Shown: piece after piece, positions 15,018 through 19,727 of the stretch
How positions within the stretch are numbered: the first letter of the stretch is position 1
How the letters are laid out: each line of letters begins with the position of its first letter
Assembly (NCBI GenBank): GCA_035359995.1
Contig: DAORZT010000051.1
Location: 1 to 19,727, forward strand
DNA: 19,727 nt
DNA from: JAKPCT01 sp029553165
Lineage (GTDB): Bacteria; Bacillota; UBA4882; UBA8346
Reading direction: 5' to 3'
Notes under the pieces: generated by a model
Told to the model about the DNA's origin: nothing
The model's input: the letters and a program-made list of their open reading frames with translations, nothing else
Database searches by the model: none
Translations under genes and position numbers: made by a program

Positions 15018-15476
15018 TTAACCTGACACTGAAATTGCCACAAATACAAAATCAGTATGGAGTGATTTATTGAGTAGTGTTGGGCCGCTCCGGTTATCCG
15101 GGACAACCAGTGAGATATTAATTGCAACCTCTTCTGTTGGGGTAAAAGTAGAAATAACTAATTGGTTTTGCAAACTAATTAGGCTTCCACTGTATTTTTG
15201 CTCAGGATTAGTGGCTGAAATATAGACTGTAGCCTCTAATGCATTGGCTAACATGGTTGCATCCAGATCAGTAGTCCCCAAAGCAGGCCCCCAGTCAGCG
15301 GTCAGATATACCTGTGCATTGACGCTACCGGTATTTACGACGGCAATAGTTTCGGCTATTGTCTCACCAACCTCTAAAACTCGATTGAAGATTGCGGAGG
15401 AGGGATTAATTGAGATCTCTAAGTTATAGGTTCCAGCTTGATTGTTACTGTTGGTTTGGGAGAAAGTAAAGGCCAT
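15018..15476 (-). CDS. TasA/CalY-like beta-rich protein without signal peptide (paralog 1)
   Basis: The protein has 152 residues from ATG 15476, with GGTGA 7 bases upstream. It starts MAFTFSQTNSNNQAGTYNLE with no signal peptide. The order of elements fits the TasA/CalY (camelysin) filament fold: YNLEISINP, VLEVGETIAETIAVVNTGSV, VYLTADWGP..GTTDL, LANALEATVYI, YSGSLISLQNQ, INISLVVPDNRSGPTLLNKS and DFVFVAI. In TasA-like proteins the same places hold the N-T-G turn, the LSGSLSxL segment and the VxLP strand. Known members are exported by a SipW-type peptidase; this one is not. The other two copies share roughly two thirds of residues by eye. A candidate sigma-K promoter lies 40 bases upstream. I infer a cytoplasmically made spore-surface fibre or layer subunit; a new beta-sandwich family is the alternative. 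Confidence 0.7.
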   Translation of the reverse strand: MAFTFSQTNSNNQAGTYNLEISINPSSAIFNRVLEVGETIAETIAVVNTGSVNAQVYLTADWGPALGTTDLDATMLANALEATVYISATNPEQKYSGSLISLQNQLVISTFTPTEEVAINISLVVPDNRSGPTLLNKSLHTDFVFVAISVSG

Positions 15477-15516
15477 GCTTGATTCACCATCCTTCTGTCA
15501 GTTTATAGGTATTACC

Positions 15517-15543
15517 TAGTATATTGCAGAAAGAGATAGATGT
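15517..15543 (-). promoter_or_regulatory. Candidate sigma-K promoter, paralog 1
   Basis: On the minus strand AC (15542-15543), 16 bases, then AATATACTA (15517-15525); the first base of the -10 is A where C is expected. Position and spacing match the promoters of the other two paralogs. Confidence 0.45.
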
Positions 15544-15590
15544 GACTAAAGCATGGTAGTAGTTTTTGGAGCTTTTGATGAAATTTATTT
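15542..15590 (+). pseudogene. Remnant of the 5' end of the CgeB-like gene
   Basis: From GTGACTAAAG to ATGAAATTTATTTT this matches the leader and first codons of the CgeB-like gene (16967-17013) at about three of four bases, including a degraded ribosome site (TTGGAGC for TTGGAGG) and the ATG. It stops after five codons and runs directly into an inverted remnant of another gene, so it cannot be functional. Confidence 0.6.
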
Positions 15591-15680
15591 TCCACACCAT
15601 AACGTTCCGGTTCAGCCGTAAATCTTCGTTGGCCGTTGTACAGATGGTAAGTTGAGAGAAGTCCGACGCTTTTTTGTTAT
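15591..15680 (-). pseudogene. Remnant of the 5' end of the GT4 gene
   Basis: On the minus strand this matches the first 95 bases of the GT4 gene (14837-14931), including the K-rich start, CAACTTACCATCTG, GGCCAACGAA and CGTTATGGTGTGGA. Several small insertions and deletions break the frame. It abuts the plus-strand remnant at 15590, so two facing gene heads have been fused with everything between them lost. Confidence 0.7.
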
Positions 15681-15705
15681 AGTCCATCTAACATAGTTAA
15701 TAACT

Positions 15706-15740
15706 AAAATTGGCCATTCATTACTGAATTGACCAACTTT
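15706..15740 (-). repeat. Conserved hairpin element, copy 2
   Basis: AAAATTGGCC and GACCAACTTT pair at eight of ten positions around a loop containing ATTCATTACTGAATT. It lies 21 bases after the stop of paralog 2 and corresponds to the copies after paralogs 1 and 3. Confidence 0.45.
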
Positions 15741-15760
15741 AAATTTTATGCTGGTTGGGC

Positions 15761-16213
15761 TTAGTTTGCAATTGCCACAAATACAAAATTAGTATGGATT
15801 GATTTACTGAGTAAGGTGGGACCGCTCCGGTTATCGGGGATAACCAGCGAGATCTGAATAATAGTGTTACTTGTTGGAGCACAATCATTTATAACTTGTT
15901 GGTTTATAAGGCCAATTAGGCTTCCATGATATTTTTGATCTGGAGGATTAGCTGAAACAACGACTGTAGCCTCTAATGCATTGGCTAACAGGGTTGCTTC
16001 CAGATCAGTAGTTCCTGAAGCAGGACCCCAATCGGCTGTCAGGTATACATCAGCATGAGCATTACCGGTATTTACGACGTTAATCGATCCGTGAATTGTA
16101 TCACCAACTCCTAAAACCTGATTGATGATTGCGGCGGCAGGGTTGATCGAGATCTCTAAGTTATAGGTTTCAACGTGGTTGTTACTGTTGGTTTGGGCAA
16201 AAGTAAATGCCAT
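15761..16213 (-). CDS. TasA/CalY-like beta-rich protein without signal peptide (paralog 2)
   Basis: The protein has 150 residues from ATG 16213, with GGTGA 7 bases upstream. It shares the opening MAFTFAQTNSNN and the blocks YNLEISINPAAA, VYLTADWGPASGTTDLEATL, LANALEATV, HGSLIGLINQQ, LVIPDNRSGPTLLSKSIHTN and FVFVAI with its two neighbours. It is the most divergent copy in the region from 85 to 115 and carries the only cysteine among the three (in NDCAP). No signal peptide or membrane helix is present. It has its own candidate sigma-K promoter and a hairpin after the stop, so it is probably a separate transcription unit. Function as for paralog 1: inferred structural subunit. Confidence 0.7.
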   Translation of the reverse strand: MAFTFAQTNSNNHVETYNLEISINPAAAIINQVLGVGDTIHGSINVVNTGNAHADVYLTADWGPASGTTDLEATLLANALEATVVVSANPPDQKYHGSLIGLINQQVINDCAPTSNTIIQISLVIPDNRSGPTLLSKSIHTNFVFVAIAN

Positions 16214-16245
16214 GCTTAATTCACCAACTTTCTCCGGTTTGATAA

Positions 16246-16272
16246 TAGTTTATGGTAGAAAGAAATAAGAGT
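16246..16272 (-). promoter_or_regulatory. Candidate sigma-K promoter, paralog 2
   Basis: On the minus strand AC (16271-16272), 16 bases, then CATAAACTA (16246-16254), a full match to AC-N16-CATANNNTA. It lies 32 bases before the ATG. Confidence 0.6.
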
Positions 16273-16341
16273 TAACAGTAGAAAAGAATGAATAATGCAA
16301 TCATTTTGGTGTTGAATATCAATTAATTTTTAGTTGATAAA

Positions 16342-16380
16342 TTAAAGTTGGCCTTTCATTACAGAATTAGCCAACTTTAA
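16342..16380 (-). terminator. Conserved hairpin element, copy 3 (perfect 11-bp stem)
   Basis: TTAAAGTTGGC (16342-16352) and GCCAACTTTAA (16370-16380) are exact inverted copies with a 17-base loop. It lies 13 bases after the stop of paralog 3. On the minus strand the sequence after it is AT-rich (TTTATC) rather than a pure T run, so termination is likely but may be partial. Confidence 0.5.
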
Positions 16381-16393
16381 ATCTTTGTACCGG

Positions 16394-16852
16394 TTAAGCT
16401 TCGACTGAAATCGCCACAAACACAAAATCAGTATGGAGTGCTTTATTGAGCAAGGTTGGGCCGCTCCGGTTATCTGGCACAACCAGTGAGATATAAACTG
16501 TGGTATCTGCTGTTGCGGATATATCAACAATTTGTTGGTTTTGCAGGCCAATTAAGCTTCCACTATACGCTTGGGTAGGATCGGGATCGGCTGAAACATA
16601 GACCGTGGCCTCTATTGCATTGGCTAAAAGGGTTGCTTCCAGATCCGTGGTCCCTGAACCAGGACCCCAATCAGCTGTCAGGTATACCCGGGCATTAACG
16701 TCACCGGTATTTACAATGGTAATATCTTCGGCTACTGTATCGCCAACTTCTAAAACTTGATTGATGGTTCCGGCAGCGGGGTCAATGGAGATCTCTAAGT
16801 TATAGGTTTCCATCTGGTTGTCACTGTTGGTTTGGGAGAAAGTAAATGCCAT
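16394..16852 (-). CDS. TasA/CalY-like beta-rich protein without signal peptide (paralog 3)
   Basis: The protein has 152 residues from ATG 16852, with GGTGA 7 bases upstream. It starts MAFTFSQTNSDNQMETYNLE and keeps VLEVGDTVAEDITIVNTGDV, VYLTADWGPGSGTTDLEATL, LANAIEATVYVSADP, YSGSLIGLQNQQ and LVVPDNRSGPTLLNKALHTD. It has no cysteine, no signal peptide and no membrane segment. It is the copy nearest to the divergent CgeB-like gene, with 149 bases between the two starts. A well-matched candidate sigma-K promoter precedes it and a perfect hairpin follows. Function is inferred as for the other copies; differences between copies sit mostly in loops, which suggests purifying selection on the core. 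Confidence 0.72.
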   Translation of the reverse strand: MAFTFSQTNSDNQMETYNLEISIDPAAGTINQVLEVGDTVAEDITIVNTGDVNARVYLTADWGPGSGTTDLEATLLANAIEATVYVSADPDPTQAYSGSLIGLQNQQIVDISATADTTVYISLVVPDNRSGPTLLNKALHTDFVFVAISVEA

Positions 16853-16884
16853 GCTTAATTCACCAACTTTCTTTGGTTTGCTAT

Positions 16885-16911
16885 TAGTTTATGGTGTAAA
16901 ACAATAAAAGT
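16885..16911 (-). promoter_or_regulatory. Candidate sigma-K promoter, paralog 3
   Basis: On the minus strand AC (16910-16911), 16 bases, then CATAAACTA (16885-16893), identical in -10 and spacing to paralog 2. It lies 32 bases before the ATG. Confidence 0.6.
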
Positions 16912-17001
16912 TAATAGTAAAAATGAATGATTAATGCAACCATTTTGATTGGTGCTGAATATCATAGTGACTAAAGCACTGCAGTAGTCTTGGAGGTATT
17001 G

Positions 17002-17976
17002 ATGAAAGTTCTTTTTACTAATGATGCACCGTTGATCAAGTATGGAATGGCAGCCGGGTTTTCGCAGGCAGGGCACCAGGTAAAGATTATGTATGGTCCG
17101 GAGGAACAGTTATGGGGGATTGAACCGGAGGATCAGGTGAAACGCCTCTCAACTGCTTTGGAAGATTACCGTCCCGACTTGGTTTTTACCGAAGGGCATC
17201 CCCGAATTGAACCCAGTGCGATTTGTGAAACGGTCAAAAAATTTGGTATCCCTCATTTTTACTGGGCGATTGAAGATCCGGTCTGTACTGATTTAACAAT
17301 TGCCACTTATGCGCCACGGGTCGACTATATCTTTACGACAACGGTTGAATGTATCCCGAAATATAACAAGATTGGCCAGAAAGCAGAGGTGCTGTTGTTC
17401 GGTTGTAATCATGAATTTCACCGTTTTGTAGGGATTAATCAGGAGTATCAGTACGATCTTGTTCTGGTTGCCAGTAATTATTCGTCCCGTTATGAAGAGG
17501 CGGAATGGTTTGTAATGCCTTTGGTCCGGAGCGGCTATAAGATTAAAATTTGGGGAATCTGGTGGGATGATGCCACCAGGCCGGTTAACCTGCTGAAGTA
17601 TCCTCATGTCTACGGCGGAATCTTGCCGTACGAAATGCTCCCCGTGGTCTACAGTTCGGCCAAGATTGTCTTAGGAATGAACTGCGATGACAGTTCGAAG
17701 ACCCAAACCTCAATGCGTCCTTATGAGGTTTTGGCTTGTGGCGGGGGATTATATGTGGGGCATTATACCAAAGCCCAGGAGTATTTATTTAAAGACATGA
17801 TTTATCAACCGCGCAATACCAGTGAAACTTTGACTACGGTGCGAAGGATCTTGGCTAAAACAGACGCTGAGCGTAAAGCTCAGGCCAAACGTGGCCAATT
17901 GTTTGTATATCAGAATCATTCCTATGCTGCAAGGGCAAGACAGATCTTAGAGGCTTATAACAAAATTGTGAGATAA
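17002..17976 (+). CDS. CgeB-like spore glycosyltransferase
   Basis: The protein has 324 residues from ATG 17002, with GGAGG 5 bases upstream (a longer frame from TTG 16990 overlaps the ribosome site). The N-terminal half (MKVLFTNDAPLIKYGMAAGF ... DLVFTEGHPRIEP ... HFYWAIEDP) and the C-terminal half (LPYEMLPVVYSSAKIVLGMN, then SMRPYEVLACGGGLYVG, then FVYQNHSYAARARQILE) fit the CgeB/DUF3880 glycosyltransferases. The conserved R-x-Y/F-E-x-L-A-C-G-G block is intact. CgeB in Bacillus subtilis helps to mature the outermost spore layer. It is cytoplasmic, with no signal. I see no clear sigma-K promoter on this side. It lies divergent from the TasA/CalY-like paralogs and 37 bases before another glycosyltransferase, so it probably decorates that surface layer. 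A decayed copy of its 5' end lies at 15542-15590. Confidence 0.85.
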   Translation: MKVLFTNDAPLIKYGMAAGFSQAGHQVKIMYGPEEQLWGIEPEDQVKRLSTALEDYRPDLVFTEGHPRIEPSAICETVKKFGIPHFYWAIEDPVCTDLTIATYAPRVDYIFTTTVECIPKYNKIGQKAEVLLFGCNHEFHRFVGINQEYQYDLVLVASNYSSRYEEAEWFVMPLVRSGYKIKIWGIWWDDATRPVNLLKYPHVYGGILPYEMLPVVYSSAKIVLGMNCDDSSKTQTSMRPYEVLACGGGLYVGHYTKAQEYLFKDMIYQPRNTSETLTTVRRILAKTDAERKAQAKRGQLFVYQNHSYAARARQILEAYNKIVR

Positions 17977-18013
17977 AAATTCGTTTAGTGAAGAAGTTGA
18001 GGAGGAGAGCGGA

Positions 18014-19183
18014 TTGCCGGTGATAGTTCCCTTCGAAGTATGCAGAACGCAACAGAAAAAATTGATTATTTGTATGTCGTCGACGCATTGGCATTTTCTA
18101 TGGCAGCGACCGCAGCAACTAATGTCGCGGTTGAGTAAGTATTATAACATTTTATATGTTGATCCTCCCTTTCAAGTGGCAACTGAAAATAAACCAGGGT
18201 TACTTCATCCCAGTTTATTCGCGCGTCGAATTGCTACTATCAGTCATTCCCTTAAAGTTTTGTCACCGTTTCAGGATCAAGCAGCGGATGCGATCGAAAA
18301 TCTGCAATTGTTGGTCAGTCAGATCCGCAAAGCCCTAAGTCAGTTACACTGGTCTGAGCAACCTTTGTTATGGATTTATAATTTGCCGGCAAGTCAACTG
18401 ATTGGCAGTTTACGGGAGTATGGCGTTGTCTATGATTGTGTTGATAGTTTTACCTCATTTAGCTGGGCTGATCCGCAAACTGCCGAATGGGAGTCACAAC
18501 TGCTTCACAGAGCTGATTTGGTTTTTACTTCAGCGAAAACGCTCTATAGTGAACGGGTGCAACAAAACAAGCATACTTATTTAATTCCTAATGCAGCAGA
18601 TTATGGGCATTTTGTCAGGAGTGGCAGTTATGATACTGAGCCGCCGGAATTTAAGTCAATCCCCCGACCCCGTTTGGGATTTATCGGAGCCGCCTATGAG
18701 TGGGTTGATTTTAAACTGTTGCAAGCAGTTGCCCAATCAAATCCCTCATGGAACCTGATAATGATTGGACCACGTCAACATGGACTTGAGCTTCCTCTCG
18801 AACCCAATATCCATTGGTTGGGAGCCCGCGACTACAAAATGTTGCCCTGGTATCTTCAGTACCTTGATTTAATGATCATTCCTTTTATCCGGAATGAGAC
18901 AACAGTTCATGCCAATCCGATCAAACTGTGGGAGTATTTGGCGGCCGGTAAGATGGTTGTTGCTACGGACCTGCCTGAAGTTCCGGCGGTTTCCGAGCTT
19001 ATCTGGAAATGCCAAAATCCGGAAGAATTTATGACCCAATGCAGTCAAGCGTTAGAATTACTCAAAAATAATGCCCTTCGCTTGGAAGCAAGCAAACGCG
19101 CCCGCGACATCGCTAAAAAGAACTCTTGGGAGCGAAGATGTGAGGAGATTCGGGCCTATTTAAAACAGTATTTTAATATTTAG
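18014..19183 (+). CDS. GT4-family glycosyltransferase (TuaH-like)
   Basis: The protein has 389 residues from TTG 18014, with GAGGAGGAG 6-9 bases upstream; no ATG lies near. The N-terminus (ICMSSTHWHFLWQRPQQLMS, then LYVDPP) and the middle (YDCVDSFTSFSWADP, then LIPNAADYGHF, then RPRLGFIGAAYEWVDFKLLQ) are typical of the TuaH-like glycosyltransferase group. The donor half has IPFIRNETTVHANPIKLWEY, LAAGKMVVATDLPEV and a C-terminal helix region. The usual Glu pair is replaced by N-P-I-K-L-W-E-Y, as in other members. It should be cytoplasmic. It starts 37 bases after the CgeB-like stop and is probably co-transcribed, which fits a surface glycan pathway. Confidence 0.85.
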   Translation: MPVIVPFEVCRTQQKKLIICMSSTHWHFLWQRPQQLMSRLSKYYNILYVDPPFQVATENKPGLLHPSLFARRIATISHSLKVLSPFQDQAADAIENLQLLVSQIRKALSQLHWSEQPLLWIYNLPASQLIGSLREYGVVYDCVDSFTSFSWADPQTAEWESQLLHRADLVFTSAKTLYSERVQQNKHTYLIPNAADYGHFVRSGSYDTEPPEFKSIPRPRLGFIGAAYEWVDFKLLQAVAQSNPSWNLIMIGPRQHGLELPLEPNIHWLGARDYKMLPWYLQYLDLMIIPFIRNETTVHANPIKLWEYLAAGKMVVATDLPEVPAVSELIWKCQNPEEFMTQCSQALELLKNNALRLEASKRARDIAKKNSWERRCEEIRAYLKQYFNI

Positions 19184-19258
19184 AAAGGACTTTAGTCAAG
19201 TTACATTTTTTTGTGCTATAAATATTATTAAAATTAAACTGATATAAGAGGGAAGCAG

Positions 19259-19327
19259 GTCTATCAAGAATTAAGTCAAGGCCAACGTAACTTTGAAATC
19301 TGTAAAGTTTGTGGTTGGTCACGTTAA
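19259..19327 (+). pseudogene. Short CxxC-containing fragment
   Basis: An open stretch of 22 codons reads VYQELSQGQRNF, then EICKVCGWSR and a stop. The CxxC and CGW look like the tail of a small zinc-binding protein. No start codon or ribosome site precedes it. The 75 bases before it (19184-19258) show nothing else. It may be a gene remnant or chance. A palindrome ACGTTAACGT follows at 19321-19330. Confidence 0.25.
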
Positions 19328-19362
19328 CGTTTTAAAAAACAAATAGTTAAGAGGTAGGATAA

Positions 19363-19727
19363 ATGCGTATTGCAATTTTATCTAACGACTTACAAAGCTT
19401 TATAATTCAATTGGCTGAAGGATTGCAACGTTTATTCCGTAAGTTAAATGTTGATTCTGAAGTTTTTTATGACGGCTATGATCTGCTTCAATCAGATGAT
19501 TACTTTAATAAATATTGGAGTAAGCTCAATAAATTTGATGTTGTTATTGCTGTTGTAAATATTCCGACAGCATTTCGCCGTGATTGTTTTGTTAATCTGG
19601 AGAAGTTGCGGCAACTGATCCCTGTGGTCCCGATCATCTATTATGCAAACTATCAACTGCCAACACGGGGACCATGGGCAGAGTGGTTGAAAGACGGTAA
19701 TCCCGAAAAAGGGGTTCGATCCAATAA
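19363..19727 (+). CDS. Probable glycosyltransferase, 3' end beyond window
   Basis: The ATG at 19363 has AAGAGGTAGGAT upstream. The 121 residues seen start MRIAILSNDLQSFIIQLAEG, then LQRLFRKLNVDSEVFYDGYD, and continue with KFDVVIAVVNIPTAF and IPVVPIIYYANYQLPTRGPW. The N-terminal strand-helix-strand pattern resembles a GT-B glycosyltransferase first domain. No catalytic motif lies in the visible part, so the family is not certain. It follows the TuaH-like gene by 179 bases on the same strand and is probably part of the same surface-glycan group. Confidence 0.6.
   Translation, partial: MRIAILSNDLQSFIIQLAEGLQRLFRKLNVDSEVFYDGYDLLQSDDYFNKYWSKLNKFDVVIAVVNIPTAFRRDCFVNLEKLRQLIPVVPIIYYANYQLPTRGPWAEWLKDGNPEKGVRSN

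Noticed and set aside
15484..15687. A 67-residue minus-strand protein
   Set aside because: It is a chance frame through the fused gene-head scar; its sequence is a shifted reading of the GT4 start followed by the reverse of the CgeB-like leader.
16967..17001. A sigma-K promoter for the CgeB-like gene around CATAGTGAC
   Set aside because: The -10 lacks the final TA and there is no AC at 16-17 bases upstream.
1..19727. CRISPR array, tRNA, rRNA or transposase gene
   Set aside because: No regularly spaced direct repeats, cloverleaf, rRNA segments or transposase motifs were seen on either strand.

Overview
The window suggests an AT-rich, endospore-forming member of the Bacillota. The evidence is AGGAGG-type ribosome sites, several TTG starts, SPOCS/DUF3794 proteins, a GerE-like regulator, a CgeB-like glycosyltransferase and four sequences that fit a sigma-K (late mother-cell) promoter. 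I cannot name a genus.

Layout. (1) 1-937, minus strand, very AT-rich: a toxin-antitoxin pair. The toxin's reading frame is broken at a run of nine A's, and the antitoxin (zinc finger plus helix-turn-helix) runs off the left edge. (2) 1025-5891, plus strand: an SMI1/KNR4 protein with HEAT-like repeats, then a translationally coupled envelope pair (DUF2339-type coiled-coil polytopic membrane protein and DUF3999-type secreted, membrane-anchored partner). (3) 5888-8400, mixed small genes: a decayed gene tail, an unlisted 51-residue membrane peptide with its own terminator, a YbgC/FadM-type thioesterase, a stand-alone LuxR/GerE-type DNA-binding protein, and a secreted CAP-domain (YkwD-like) protein. 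Several hairpins lie between them. (4) 8480-19727: a candidate spore-surface locus.

The spore-surface locus starts with a 772-residue protein carrying four SPOCS/DUF3794 repeats behind a lysine-rich head. A converging minus-strand operon follows, read from 14931 down to 11151: two related GT4 glycosyltransferases (one lacking its active-site motif), a GT2 glycosyltransferase, a four-CxxC zinc ribbon and a divergent single DUF3794 protein. Upstream of it are three paralogous 150-152 residue beta-rich proteins that resemble the TasA/CalY filament fold but lack any signal peptide. Divergent from these are a CgeB-like glycosyltransferase, a second GT4 enzyme and the start of another probable glycosyltransferase.

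How it may work (inference). The three TasA/CalY-like genes each have AC-N16-(C/A)ATANNNTA upstream, and the 772-residue gene has the same arrangement. Cytoplasmic synthesis in the mother cell would explain the missing signal peptides. The SPOCS proteins would form or anchor a coat or exosporium layer, the TasA/CalY-like proteins would polymerise there, and the surrounding glycosyltransferases would glycosylate them. Duplication scars between the paralogs (fused, decayed starts of two oppositely oriented glycosyltransferase genes) show that the cassette has been amplified and trimmed recently.
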